From Blepharisma stoltei (Eukaryota > Ciliophora > Heterotrichea > Heterotrichida > Blepharismidae), in NCBI GenBank assembly GCA_914767885.1, contig CAJZBQ010000024.1, positions 434,001 through 498,000 on the forward strand: a DNA stretch of 64,000 bases. Direction: 5' to 3'. The position numbers and the translations under genes are program-made. The notes beneath the pieces are model-generated. The model was not told the DNA's origin. It did not search any database and saw nothing but the letters and a program-made list of their open reading frames with translations. Within the stretch, counting starts at the first letter, position 1, and each line of letters begins with the position of its first letter. This document shows, piece by piece, positions 43,245 to 54,155 of the stretch.

Positions 43245-44846
43245 TTAAGGCGATTTATCTTTTATATCTGTGTAAACTTTCTGCAAGAGACTTAAAGTTT
43301 CTCCATTTTTCTCAGCTTGCTCCTGTATATTTTTTACCGTATTTAATAGCGTAACAAAATCAGTGAAAGTGACTACTCCTGCTCTAAATGGATCTACAAT
43401 TGAATTGTATTTTTCTATGTTTTCTTCAATATTTAATCTTGACAGAAGTCCTTGAAATTGAGAAATATTAAGAATTCCGTTGTGATCTTCATCAAACTCA
43501 TTGAAATATCCTACGATTGGCTTTAAGTATGACTCATAGCCTGCTATTTGAAATTCTTGCACTACTTGCATCAGTTTAATGAATGAAACTTTTGGCTTTT
43601 TTTGCTTATTTGTAGGTGAGGAAACAACAGGGGAATTCTGGGATAATAAGTCTTGCAAATACTCAGCATCGCTGCGGGAATAAAGCCCAGAAACTATTGT
43701 AGCTCACTCGTCTTCTTCGAGCTCACCATTAGATTTTTCGATAACTAGCTCTTTGACAGCTTTTTCTTGCATATAAGGGAATTTAGCTTTTAAATGCTGC
43801 TTCAGGATATCTAACGCTTTATCTTTGACTTGCTTTAAAACTATCTGAAATTCTTCATCTATCTCATTTTTCAATATTTTTCCAAAAAGTGAAACTTCTG
43901 TATCATTATTGTATTTTATTATAGCTTTATTCATAGCACTTTCCATTTCAGTCGTGATTGACTATTTTGAAATTACCTTTAAGCCATATTTTTTATATAA
44001 GTAAGAGTGCATAAATTGTTCTAGAGTTTCTCGCGGCTGCCTATTTTCAATGCATTTTAGATCATATTTCAATTTGTTGTCATATAATTCCTCTATCAGA
44101 TCTTTAGTTTGTTTTAACGTCAAATCTCGAATTTGGCTAGTCATTAATACTTTAGCGAATGGCTTCAAGGGGCTGAAAGGTTTAAGTTCTCTTGCTGCTT
44201 CTTTTTTTGCGATATTTGAAATTTGAATAGAGCTTTCTGCACTCTGCTTGGACAATTTAATAATTTTTTCTAAAAATTTTTTGTTTTCTGTTTCCAGCTG
44301 TGCAATTGTTTCTTGGTTTTCATTTCTAGCCCTATCTACTTCAATTTTGAGTTCGTCTCTTTCAAAAGTTAAAGTCTATGTTAACCATACTTTCACTGCA
44401 TTTTCTAGCGCTTCTGCTGCTACTAGTACGTCTTCTATTTCTTTTGCTTGGGTTTTCAAGCTTAATTCAAGCTTTAGCTTCTCGTTCATTGTTTTTGATA
44501 ACTTTTGTGCTATGGTCTCGAATAAACATTTTAATTCTTCAACTGCTTGTTTTAAGATTTTCCCGCTGGCTGGCTTAGAGAAATTCATGTAGCTGGCGAT
44601 TTTGTCTATACAAAACTCAAAAAGTGAAAATTTTGCTTGTAAAACATTGATTTCGAGCAATTCATCAGGTGCATCCACTGATAATTGGTTTGTGAGGTCA
44701 GTCATGGAATTTCTCAAATGATTTTCTAAATCGTCTGAAAGAAGCTTATCTAATGAAGGATCTTTATCTTTATAAAGCACTCTTATGACATCATAAATAT
44801 CAGCAACTTTTTCAAGATCCTCTTGGGTTAAATTTAGAACTGACAT
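43245..44846 (-). CDS. Coiled-coil protein with EF-hand-like C terminus, two introns
   Basis: 523 residues after splicing introns 44376-44390 (gtatggttaacatag) and 43962-43976 (gtaatttcaaaatag). The first 150 residues are helical, then a coiled coil to about residue 215 (RDELKIEVDRARNENQETI-like), a helical middle, and a calcium-binding-like segment near residue 430 (YFNEFDEDHNGILNISQFQG) with a second, degenerate EF-hand (YNSIVDPFRAGVVTFTDF). Loop 1 has the D-x-D-x-N pattern. Not matched to a named family; similar layouts occur in ciliary or cortical calcium-binding proteins. No IES. Confidence 0.85.
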
Positions 44847-45676
44847 TCTTTATTAATTATATGATATTTTTAATACAATAGTGAAAACCAAAAAGAAGTT
44901 ATTATTTTTTTAAATATTTATTATGAGGAAAAATGATTTTTTCTTTCTTGGTCAATAAAAATATATAATAATAAAATGGCGTCGTCGAGATAATTCCTCT
45001 CCCGAGTAATTTCACTCTTTGCCAATTTTATTATTATAGGGTTCAGTTTTCATAGTGAGACCTTATCCAGCAATATCAGGTAAGCGACGGGGAGGGGTGC
45101 ATAGCCTTCTGGCCTATTTGGTGGGCGCAGGGTTTTACTGCTTGACACTTCCGAGGAGGAAGACCCATAGGCGGCACAACGCGCAGGAGTCAAGCTTCGA
45201 GCAAGGCAGCGCGGCCCGTGAGATCTGGCCTTCAACTGGCCGTCTTTTGCTTAAGATGGTCTGACGGCCCGATAAAAAGGGTGACGTCGGAAATGCCCGG
45301 TGGCGTCACCAGATGTTGTCTACTGGGGTGAGCCCTTGTGGCTTTGTTAAATCACCCTGCGGAACCAGAGAAACATGTTAAAACCTCTAAGTAATCTAAG
45401 CCTAAGATCAATAAAAAATATAAAAAAGAAGATCAGTTGAATGCATTGGAATATTTAATAGCTATTAATAAAAGTGGAAGAATAATATTAATATTTAATT
45501 TAATTAATTACAAAAAAGCTGATACTGCCAATTTGCATAACTTTATTGTTTGCTTTTCAATTCAAGGTGTTTTTTTGAAAAAGAAATAAAAATTGATATA
45601 GAATTTCAGTTTTGAAAGAATAAAATTTATTAATTTATATTAAAGAGACTTCTTGCAATTTTTTTAGAAAACTAAT
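44847..45676. other. Intergenic region carrying a group R insert
   Basis: Divergent spacer between the coiled-coil gene and CDPK3. Most of it is the GC-rich insert at 44970-45410; the rest is AT-rich. Confidence 0.55.
44970..45410. mobile_element. Group R retroposon-like insert, intergenic
   Basis: GC-rich block in an AT-rich spacer. It starts TAATAAAATGGCGTCG, i.e. ends CGCCATTTTATTA on the minus strand. Flanked by TCAATAAAAATATA (about 44951) and TCAATAAAAAATATA (about 45408). The body differs from other copies. No protein recognised. Confidence 0.6.
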
Positions 45677-47734
45677 ATGGGATGCTGTCAAACATTTCGG
45701 ATTGTTGGAATAAACAAAGAGGCTATAGGTCCTCCTTTAAAGAGAAACAGTCTCATTGCTGATAAAAGTCGTGAATCTATTGATTCATGCGCTGGAGCCG
45801 AAGATATAAATACAACATACGATAAAAGGCCTACAGTCCTGAGTTTCAGGGTCAGAAAATCTTCACTAATTAAAAAGCGATCTGGGACTCTTTTAGATGA
45901 ATTTAAAATCTTACAGACTTTAGGCTCTGGAGGCTATGGAACTGTATATAAAGCACAAGATAAATCCTCAGGGCTGCTAAGAGCTGTTAAAGCTATTGAT
46001 AGATCTAAAATGATCACAGAGCATATACTGACTGAAATAGAGAATTTAATTAATGTTGTAAGAAAAACATAGGATCACCCAAATATTGTAAGAATTCTGG
46101 AATTTATAGAGGAATCTGACACTTATTACATTATTACTGAGCTTTGTACAGGATCAAATATTATTGAGAGAATAACCAGCTCAGAAGATTTTAGTGAAAA
46201 CCAAGCTGCAAAATATATGTTGCAAATTTTTTCAGCTCTTTCCCATTGTCATAAACTTGGAATTGCTCATAGGGATATAAAACCAGATAATCTCCTTTTG
46301 GAGCATCCTGGAGAAAATTCTCTTGTGAAACTGATTGATTTTGGCCACTCATCAAAAATTATTGAAAACCAAAAATTCACTGAGCTCTTAGGAACTGTAA
46401 AAATAATTTAGCCTTATTTTGTTGCGCCTGAAGTTTTGGACAAGAATTATAACGAAAAGTGCGACTTATGAAGCTGCGGAGTTGTGCTTTTTATCATTCT
46501 TATTGGGTATCCTCCTTTTAATGCAAGAGACATAAATGAACTGTTCAGAAGGATAAGGAAAGGAAAGTTCAAAACAAACACAGAAGAATGGAGAAGTATC
46601 TCGACAGAAGCGCAAGATCTTATATTACACTTACTAAAATTAAATGTCGAAGAGAGATTTTCTGCGGAACAAGCAATGAATCATAAATGAATCCAACAAA
46701 GGGCATTTGGTGCTATCAAAGATAGGCCACTACACATAAGCTGCTTAACAAGGCTGAAATTTTTTCACGCAAATGTCAAACTAAAGCAAGCAACAATGGC
46801 ATTTATGGCTACACATTTGGCTGCTGGTGAAGAAACACATCAATTGGAAGAGGTTTTCAGGAACATTGATAAAAACGGAGACGGGAAGATCAGCATAGAA
46901 GAACTTGAAGCAGGGATTTTAAAAGTGAAGCTTGGAGCATCATTAGATGCTAAAGAAATCATGGAGAGGTGTGATATAGATAAAAATGGGTTTATTGACT
47001 TTTCAGAATTCATTACAGCTGCAACAGATTGAGAAAGAACTCTTTCGATATCTAAGCTTGAAAAAGCGTTTAAGGCTTACGATATTGACGGTAGCGGCTC
47101 TATTTCTGCTTCCGAACTTCAAGCGTTTTTATCGGCTGACCCTTCCATAAACTTGTATTAGATGGGTTATATTGTAAGGGTCTTGAAAATTATTTCAGCC
47201 CTTCGCCATCTTAGGACTCTCTTAGCCTTGGCAATGATCAAAGCACGAGAGATATCCCAATACCTTCTTTGACTACCTTGCCTTTATCAGACGGATGATT
47301 GGCTCTCAGAAGTATGAGCTAGCTTTGCGCTTAAATTTATCGTCTGAAGGACAAGGTAAAAAGTTCGTCACGGAGTCATTATTTGGCAAAACCCCATCCA
47401 GGACTTTCTTACCTGAGGCTGGGATTTTTCACCAATAACTTTGGATCTAAACTCAGCCATCTCTTTAAATAATCCATAAACTTAGAAGAATGCCAAAAAA
47501 TTTTAAGTGAAGCTGACATTAATGGGGATGGTGTAATAGATTTCACAGAGTTCATATAGAAAATTCCTTTAATGGCCCTATCAGTGGGTGAATTGTCCGC
47601 TGAGTTCACAATTTGGTCCGACCAAAACTAATAATTTTGGTCGACCAAATTGTAATTGTAGTGGGCAATTCACCCACTTATAGGCCTATTAAAGGGAATT
47701 ACATATATCTATTATGCGAAACAAAGCATTTTAA
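45677..47734 (+). CDS. Calcium-dependent protein kinase 3 (CDPK), two introns, two IESs
   Basis: 515 residues after removing introns 46058-46072 and 46397-46411 (both 15 nt) and IESs 47148-47478 and 47555-47707. MGCCQTF start is a myristoylation/palmitoylation signal. Kinase: GSGGYGTVYKA, RAVKAIDRSK, ELCTGSN, HRDIKPDN, DFGHSSK (His for the usual Leu), APEVLDKNY, DL-W(TGA)-SCGVVLFIILIG. EF-hands: NIDKNGDGKISIEEL and CDIDKNGFIDFSEF look complete; the third (YDIDGSGSISASEL) and fourth (ADINGDGVIDFTEF) are split by the first IES. The C terminus after the second IES reads EFISIMRNKAF. More diverged than the tandem pair at 27-32 kb. Confidence 0.9.
47148..47478. mobile_element. IES of retroposon type with 10-bp duplication
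   Basis: CCATAAACTT occurs at both borders and contains the TA used for excision (47148-47149, 47477-47478). Removal rejoins EF-hands 3 and 4 (ADPSINLEECQKIL). Interior is GC-rich with imperfect inverted repeats; no terminal inverted repeat. Confidence 0.85.
47555..47707. mobile_element. IES, group H palindrome (151 bp)
   Basis: Arms TAGAAAATTCCTTTAATGGC… and …GGCCTATTAAAGGGAATTAC pair across a central GGTCGACC-like core. The pair TA 47555-47556 with 47706-47707 gives EFISIMRNKAF; other TAs nearby are possible. Without excision the kinase ends at TAG 47557. Confidence 0.82.
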
Positions 47735-47756
47735 TTTTTTCAAAATTTAATATTAA

Positions 47757-48737
47757 ATGGCAAGTTTTTTAGAAAAAATCTCAGGATTTAGATCTTTATT
47801 TGACAATAAAGAAACAATTATAGAGTTCTCTGAAGGGGTTTCCGTTTGGCTAATATGCTTTGATGAAAATTCATTTAATTGCATTCAAGAGTTTATAAAA
47901 ACCGTTGAGGAATATAATTATGAATGCGAAATTATAGGAGTTGCACTTAGTGATGAAGGTGAAATCAAAAAACTTATCGAGGAAGTTCAAGTGGAAATAG
48001 ATGTTCTCTATCTTAATAACAACGACAAACATATTTTTCGAGAAGAATTGAAAATAAAAGGTATCCCATGATTTATTGGGTTTGAGGGAATCGACGTCGT
48101 TTATAGCATGGGAATAATCCCTGACTCTTTTCCTTATTCCAAATCCCCAGATCAGCCTATAAGTCCTCAGCTACCATCTGAATCTCAATTCATCCCTAAA
48201 ATTTCGTTAATGGCAGGCTCAGTAGAAAGCCCAACTGGATTTTGAACTGAACAATCGCCAACGCTAGAAACTCAGCCAGATTTTAATAATTTAAAAGAAA
48301 AAATCTTTACATTAGAAAGGCAAAACGAAGACTATAAAGTGGAAATTGCGTCGCTGAGATCAATGCTACAAGCAAAAGAAGACCAAATTAGCCAATTGCA
48401 AGTTATGCTTGAAGGAGTCCCTACTCATGGCGCGACTCGAAATAAAGTTAAAAAAGTAAAAAGGATAAATGAAGTCACCAATAGTTTTCCTCAAGAAGAC
48501 ATAGATTTTTGAAAATCAAGTGATGACAATGATATCTATAATGAGGCAGTTAAATTCGAAGATATTGCTGCTTCTAAAAATTTATGAATTATGAATATAG
48601 ATAAAAAACTTCGTACGAAATCCCCATCACCTTCATCAAAGTGGCTACATGTCATTTGTTTGGAATATTTCCTCATGTCACATTTTCCCCGGGTTATTTG
48701 TCAGAGTTATTTTATCGTGGGATATTTGATCGAATAA
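47757..48737 (+). CDS. Thioredoxin-like domain plus coiled coil
   Basis: 326 residues with five TGA Trp codons. Residues 20-115 look like a thioredoxin fold (VSVWLICFDENSFNCIQEFI…VDVLYLNN…IKGIPWFIGFEGIDVVYSMG), including a cis-Pro-like GIPW, but with no CxxC motif, so redox activity is not expected. A Pro/Ser-rich linker follows, then a coiled coil about residues 180-225 (LKEKIFTLERQNEDYKVEIA). The tail after residue 270 is hydrophobic and less convincing (VICLEYFLMSHF). ATG at 47757 is 22 bases after the CDPK3 stop. Name not known. Confidence 0.7.
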
Positions 48738-48758
48738 AATGGCTTTCTTAGCAAATTC

Positions 48759-48809
48759 TAATTCCCCCAGTTAGCAAACAAGAAATTTTGTTCGCTTATG
48801 GGAGAGTAA
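48759..48809. mobile_element. 51-bp hairpin-only family A mini-element (TAA/TAA)
   Basis: TAA, then TTCCCCCAGTTAGCAAACAA, then TTTTGTTCGCTTATGGGAGAG and TAA. It consists of the end hairpin alone. It lies upstream of the ATG at 48821. Confidence 0.6.
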
Positions 48810-48820
48810 AAGTATGCTGC

Positions 48821-49102
48821 ATGAGCCAAATGCTACATCAAATATCTTGCACCCAATCAAAGCGTTCTACGCCGTCGCCACCTCCATTGAAGCCTCGATC
48901 AAAGGGTACTAAAGAGATAGCTTTAAAAAGCTTAAAATTAGCACAAGAAAGGCACATGAAAAAGCAGGCAGAAAAAAATCCGATCGGAAGAGATGGTAAG
49001 AGACTTCCGTTAATAGTAAATAGAAGCGCAAGCCTGAGAAGAGCTACAACTCGAAAATTAAACGAAAGCAATAGGGGATCAATTGAAACTAAAAGATTTT
49101 AA
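48821..49102 (+). CDS. Small basic protein of unknown function
   Basis: 93 residues from ATG 48821 (MSQMLHQISCTQSKRSTPSP) to TAA 49100-49102. Pro/Ser-rich start then a basic helical region (KEIALKSLKLAQERHMKKQA) and a basic tail (RRATTRKLNESNRGS). The frame is open upstream only through the mini-element, so the internal ATG is preferred; another ATG at 48739 (MAFLANS) leads into a different frame. No family recognised. Nucleic-acid or cytoskeleton binding is possible from the charge alone. Confidence 0.55.
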   Translation: MSQMLHQISCTQSKRSTPSPPPLKPRSKGTKEIALKSLKLAQERHMKKQAEKNPIGRDGKRLPLIVNRSASLRRATTRKLNESNRGSIETKRF

Positions 49103-49864
49103 TTTTAATAATTTTTGGATTTAATCAGTTAGTAAGAATCCATAAATATTTTTTTGCAAAACCGTAGATTTCGCTAGCTTCCCTTTTGAATAGGGAGTAA
49201 TTGTTTTTTAATTTTAATCAATATACTGTATAATTATATAGACAAAAAAAAACAATTTCAAAAACTTTATATCAAAATTTTTATCCTTTACTTTCAAGGC
49301 TGAAAAGAAAGTGCAGTATTTATATTCTCAAAAGTTATTTGAGTTATTTAATAAATAGCACAATTTTTTGCTCATGTATTGATTAGTAAAATATAGCAAA
49401 TTTGTTGTATTTTGCTAATCAAAGCCAAAAATCAATCCTCTTTGAATAAAAAAGTTAATTTTAGAAAGTATTTTTCAATTCTTAATAACATTAATAGTAA
49501 ATTAAAATCTTAAATAGATATAAGATATGTTTATATAACCTGAGCCTCCTTTCAGCTTGGGCTATAAGGTTAAAATAAGTTCTACGAAAATGAAAGATTA
49601 TTTTATCTTAAATAGTTTGCCAGCAGCCAGATTCAGAAGTGAAAATAAAGAAAAATGGCAAATCACATGCTTAAGATTGCGGAGTTTTAAATTATATAAG
49701 GCTTAATTTAAAAATTTCAGGTCTATACAGCTTTAATTCAAATCTGAACAATCTTAGTGTATAAAATTAGCATAATCTATTGAGATTATCCTTTTAATAT
49801 CAAAACTTTTTTAATAGTAATATAATTACGTATCCTAATAAATCAGACGGAAAGAGGAGAATAT
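49103..49864. other. Intergenic spacer
   Basis: AT-rich, no open frames, element ends or hairpins recognised. Confidence 0.5.
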
Positions 49865-51068
49865 ATGGAAGATGGTAATCGGTACCCTACAGATCCTTAC
49901 GAAATAGGGAACGGAGTTTGAATGATTCCCTGTAGAATCAATGAATCCAAGCATAAATTTTACCCACTTTTTAAACCTGTATCCAATAATGTGCATACAT
50001 ATTAAAATAACGTGATGCATCAAACAGCACTTTTATCATCTCTACCTGTAAATAGCAAGCGACCTTGCAGAGAAGAGGAAAGCGTTCAGGGATGTGTATT
50101 TGACTAGGTTTTATCTGATCTGGCCGAGCGTAATGTCGAATTAGCCAACTGTATGTTCACATCTAGGTCAGAGTTTTAGCTTGTGAAAAGATGTCCTTCG
50201 GAGTTGAAAAAGTGCCCAGCAGAGTCTATTTGTCCCAAACGGCAATTCGACATTAGACGCTGCATTCTGGGCTACGAAGTTCTATTTCAGCCGGCATCGA
50301 CCAGATATCAATTTTTCAATTTCCCGACAAGGCATACTGTTAACGCTCAGCATGGCGGCGACCTAATCAATACACTCTCGGTAACAGCCTGACCTAGATT
50401 AGTCCCTAGTGGTTGTCCGTTGGATCAGGTTATACCATCCAGAGGTCAGTAAGATGACTGAGGACGATGTAAGCTGAAAAGCAGCGGCTTACACTGCGAT
50501 GCGCGAGCTTATCAGCAACATTAGCTAAACTTAATCTAATCATGTGCACTACATTCGATATCCCTGAACTGAAATCGAAGATCAAGCACTAATCAGTTTG
50601 CTACCTACCAAATGCAGTAAAAAATGAGCGCAAATTGCTAAAGAACTGAATGATAGATTTTATGCAAATAATCGAATACGTAATGGAAAGCAATGCAGAG
50701 AGCGCTGATATAACCATCTCGACCCATCCCTTAAAAAAGGAGGCTGAACACCTGAAGAAGACAATTTCATCATCATTAGACAGCAGGAAATCGGCAACAA
50801 GTGAAGTTTAATTGCCAAAGACTTGCCAGGACGTAACGAAAATAGCGTAAAAAATAGATGAAAAAGCATATCAAAAAAGACCAAAACTTGTGATAAAGAA
50901 ATCGGAATTGATGAGGTGTCTGATATTCTTGTAGATAGCCAAGGTGATTGGAATAGAGAAGTAAATGATGCTGAGCTTGTCGAAGAAATAGTACTCGAAA
51001 GAATTGATAGTAGTTCTGACTGTGAAAATTACCTAAATATTGAAGATGAAATGATTATTGATTATTAA
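49865..51068 (+). CDS. R2R3 Myb protein, cut by a retroposon-type IES
   Basis: 217 residues after removal of the IES 50000-50551. Start MEDGNRYPTDPYEIGNGVWM aligns with the start of the convergent paralogue at 51821 (…GDVWLVPC…). The join gives NNVHTYIRYPWTEIEDQALI. Two Myb repeats follow: R2 with W-TEIEDQ, KKW-AQIAKEL, CRER-W-YNHLDP and R3 with GGW-TPEEDNF, NKW-SLIAKDLPGRNENSVKNRW, most Trp being TGA. Acidic C terminus. Without excision only about 45 residues would be made. Likely a nuclear DNA-binding regulator. Ends at TAA 51066-51068, 24 bases from the paralogue's stop. Confidence 0.85.
50000..50551. mobile_element. IES made of a group R retroposon-like element
   Basis: TA 50000-50001 and 50550-50551, 550 bp removed. 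Starts TATTAAAATAACGTG and shares blocks with the inserts at 1519 and 39390. Flanks AATAATGTGCATACAT and AATCATGTGCACTACAT look like a slightly diverged duplication. Confidence 0.82.
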
Positions 51069-51092
51069 TAATAAGATTACTCCATTATATTT

Positions 51093-51821
51093 TTATTTAA
51101 ATTCTGAATTCTGTTGTATTTGAAAATCCATTCTGGCAAAGTTCGATAAATTCGTTCTGACCGAATTTATAATTAAAGAATGAGGTTGCTGAAAGCCACT
51201 AGGAGGACTTGATCCGATATCGTAAACATGCCCTGGTGCTTGCTCAACTTCTTTTTCTGTATTGACATCGCTGCTGTCTTCTTCCATATCTACATCACAA
51301 TTTATTTTTTCTGATATTAGCATACTGATAATATCAGTTCCTGGCGGATATTCTCTGATAGCTTTTTTTACCATGCTTTTTCATCTATTTTTCACGCTAT
51401 TTTCTGTTCTGCCAGGAAGTCCTTTTGCTATCTCACTTCATCTATTTCCTATATCTCTTTGTTGTTGAAGTATATAAATGTCTTCTTCAGGGCTTCAATG
51501 ACCTTTTTTAAGACTTGGATCAACGTGATTATATCATCTTTCACGACATTGTCTGCCCTGTCTTACACCTTTTCCTGAGTAAAGTAGTGAATTGATCTCT
51601 CTTGCTATTGCGCTTCATGCCTTTGGACCTTTTGCTTCAACAATTCTCAGGAGCATTTGGTCTTCGAGGTCATTCCAGCCTTGCTTTTTAGCAGACGGGT
51701 CTTCTTCAGAATCTTCTGAAGCTGGCTTAAGCAAAGGATGGAACTCATTTTGATTGTAATTTGCCATGCATGGAACGAGCCAGACATCTCCTTCTAGATG
51801 GTAAATTTGAGGAATATTCAT
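51093..51821 (-). CDS. R2R3 Myb protein, uninterrupted paralogue
   Basis: 242 residues, convergent with the Myb gene at 49865. Two Myb repeats with TGA Trp codons (QGW-NDLEDQM, KAW-SAIAREI, CRER-W-YNHVDP; GHW-SPEEDI, NRW-SEIAKGLPGRTENSVKNRW). The C terminus is acidic then Ser/Pro/Gln-rich, a possible regulatory tail. No intron or IES. It confirms how its interrupted partner should be joined. ATG at 51821 gives MNIPQIYHLEGDVW. Confidence 0.88.
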
Positions 51822-51998
51822 TGGTTATTATTAGTTAAATGGCTTATACATTTAATTTAAAAGGAACAGGAAAGAAACCTTTTGAAATTTTATTGCTAAT
51901 TTATTGAAGCTTATCAAGAGATATGGACATAATTTGGAAATAATATAAAAGAATCAAAAGAAATAGCATGCAATAAAATTTAATTTAAGAGAAAAATA

Positions 51999-53085
51999 TT
52001 ATTCATGAGTTAAAACTCTAATAAAAGTAGAAGACATGCTCTTAACGAACTCATCAAAAAGCCTTGGAAAAGCACTGTCTTCTTCGTTATAATCGTGAAG
52101 TCCATCTTTATGTTCGATCAAAAATACTGGAATGTGCTCCCATTCATCAATTTTTAAGTGTTCTGATTTTCTGTACATTTTTTAAATAGACAAATAATAA
52201 TTAAATGATTATGCTGGTTATAAGCGGATAAGCAGCTAGCTGTCGCCCATCTTTGCTCCACAAGGTCAACCTTTTGGATTTCCGATCTGAAACGCCTGTC
52301 CATGAAATTAGCTCCTAGGGCAGAATAACCATCTGTATGGCGCCCCGAGAAAGACCCATGTGGTAGCAAAACCTCTCAAGTCCATCTGGCAGAGGCATTC
52401 TCAAACCTGAAGGCCTACTTCACCAAGGGTCAGGGGCCCCTGCTTTCAGCTTCATAAGGATTGGTCCGACCTACTCCATAAAGAGTGCGCCTCGAAGTCC
52501 AATTTCCATCAATGCCACCTTTCTATTTCTAAATAGACAAGGAATCTATTGGCAAGAGACCAAGGAAACAGCTCAATAAGAATCTCTAGAATGGGTATGG
52601 CTAGTTTTGTTTCTATTACCTTAGGATAATCTGAGCTTTTTTCAAAAATATATTTAAAAAATAGTCTCATATGTTTCTTACTATATAAAAAATACTCTTC
52701 TGAATATTCCCTAATCTTTTCTTGAATAGAATTTGCTAGGGCATCCCATGAGTTCAGTTCATTCCTAAATCAGTTTTACAGTTTACAATATTCAAAAAGC
52801 TCTGGCTGCGTGATCACAGCTAAAGTTTGGCATTTCAAAATGTAAGTGGTTAAAAACTCTTCGGCTGAGTCTTTTTTGATTTCGATTTTATCAAAAAATA
52901 GTCGAAGACTGTCATCATGAATTTTTGCTAAAATATTCTTTACTTTCATCACCAAAATCTTGTCACATCACGTTAAATTCTGACTCAAAGTCAATTTCTG
53001 GCTCTTTTTCATTTGATAAAGTGTTGCTTTTTTCCAGAGTTTCTGCTTTTTGATGATTTTCCTTCTTCCCAATGCAATTTCCCAT
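51999..53085 (-). CDS. Dcn1-like (DCUN1D) cullin neddylation factor, two introns, one IES
   Basis: 231 residues after removing introns 52928-52943 (16 nt) and 52765-52779 (15 nt) and the IES 52174-52535. Dcn1 proteins help attach NEDD8 to cullins. The PONY-domain pattern is seen: LRLFFDKIEI, TYILKCQTLAVITQPELF, then ALANSIQEKIREYSEEYFL, FFKYIFEKSSDYPKVIETKL, ILEILIELFP…RFLVYRKSEH, and the C-terminal signature HDYNEEDSAFPRLFDEFVKS, close to the family's NYDEEGAWPVLIDDFVE block. MGNCIGKKEN start is a myristoylation site, as in DCUN1D3. The IES splits the domain near its end. Confidence 0.85.
52174..52535. mobile_element. IES made of a group R element with 11-bp duplication
   Basis: AAATAGACAA occurs at 52184 and 52531. 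The frame requires TA 52174-52175 with 52534-52535, giving FLV-YRKSEHL, so the left cut lies about 10 bp outside the duplication. The interior matches the group R block at 18250-18320 (CCATA.RGAG.GC.TCG). Confidence 0.8.
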
Positions 53086-53269
53086 AATGTTTTATTGATG
53101 ATAATTTATTTATATCTATTGAATAATAAATATGAAACTATTGATCTGATAAATATTTTACCTCTATTGTTTTGCTGAAACAATTAAAATAACGGGAAAA
53201 AGCTTTAATTATAAATTTTTTAATCTTTTATAAGAATTAGTTAGTAGAGCATAATATTAATTTACAGTT

Positions 53270-53623
53270 ATGGATCCTCAAACGTCTTTTCGTCTTCCAC
53301 TTCTATTAAGGCAGAGCATGAAGCGTGCATCATTGTCTCCTAAAATTGTGGAAAGACTAAATAGAACGATTGCGTTCAAAGAAATCAATGAAACTGATCA
53401 AAGCTTCAGAGATACGAGGACAATCCAAGAATTATCCCCACGAATTTGCATGAGACTTAATCCTGGATACAGGCAAGAGTATTCAATGGCAAGAAGTGAA
53501 ATGAAGAATAGATTTAGAGACCATTCCAAAGGAAGAAATCACGCTGTTGATAAGTTTTTCCATAAGAAGAAGGATGAGATGGTGACTTATACTGAGAATT
53601 TCTTATCGCTATATTACTTATAG
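53270..53623 (+). CDS. Unknown basic protein, 3' end lost in an insert
   Basis: About 105 residues are reliable: MDPQTSFRLPLLLRQSMKRA…MARSEMKNRFRDHSKGRNHA…FFHKKKDEMVTY. Arg/Lys-rich and likely disordered. Shortly after this the group R insert begins, and the apparent stop at 53621-53623 is inside or beside it. Depending on which TA pair is excised the tail would be only a few residues (ENFFQK) or about 40 (IWEFLPKIKFCMERD…). I cannot decide between these. Family unknown. Confidence 0.6.
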   Translation: MDPQTSFRLPLLLRQSMKRASLSPKIVERLNRTIAFKEINETDQSFRDTRTIQELSPRICMRLNPGYRQEYSMARSEMKNRFRDHSKGRNHAVDKFFHKKKDEMVTYTENFLSLYYL

Positions 53624-54155
53624 AGAAAACCGGGGCGTTCCCAAAGCCTATCTCTACCTGCATCGCCTTTGTCACCTTCTCGCTAGCTTTTAAACGACCT
53701 TATAAAGAGTTCTTCTGCCCAACAAGTGCCTGCACATGATTCCTGATAGTTAGATGAGTTGTGTCATCATTTCTTACGTCATCAAAGGCTGCCTGCTATG
53801 GCAAATTAAAAGGTTGATGTTGGCCAAATGGAAATCCAAGATCCAGGGCATAACTTCTTGGTTTCATGCTAAAAATGGGATTGACCAGGAAATATACCAC
53901 TGACACAGCGGAGAGATCCGTTTCCAACTCTGGGCTCCATTCCTCTCTGGAGGCAAAAACTTGGCATTGGAGTAAAGCATGTGGTCGGCTTAGCTAAAAT
54001 TGCGCTTCACCAAACCAAAAAAATGGCCGGATATATTCCCAATGCCATCCTACTTTCCTCAAGGTTCCTAAACACCCTGTGGGATGTCAGCTAAAGGAAT
54101 TAAGAGGGTGAGTTGATTCGCCACACCATTTTAATGGATATTATATGAGAATTTC
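53590..54155. mobile_element. Group R retroposon-like insert (plus orientation), 12-bp duplication
   Basis: TGAGAATTTCTT occurs before (about 53594) and after (about 54147). The insert ends GATTCGCCACACCATTTTAA, and its last 250 bp resemble 18650-18830 (TTCC.CAAGGTTCC, GTTGATTC.CCAC). Borders are approximate; probably excised as an IES. Confidence 0.7.
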
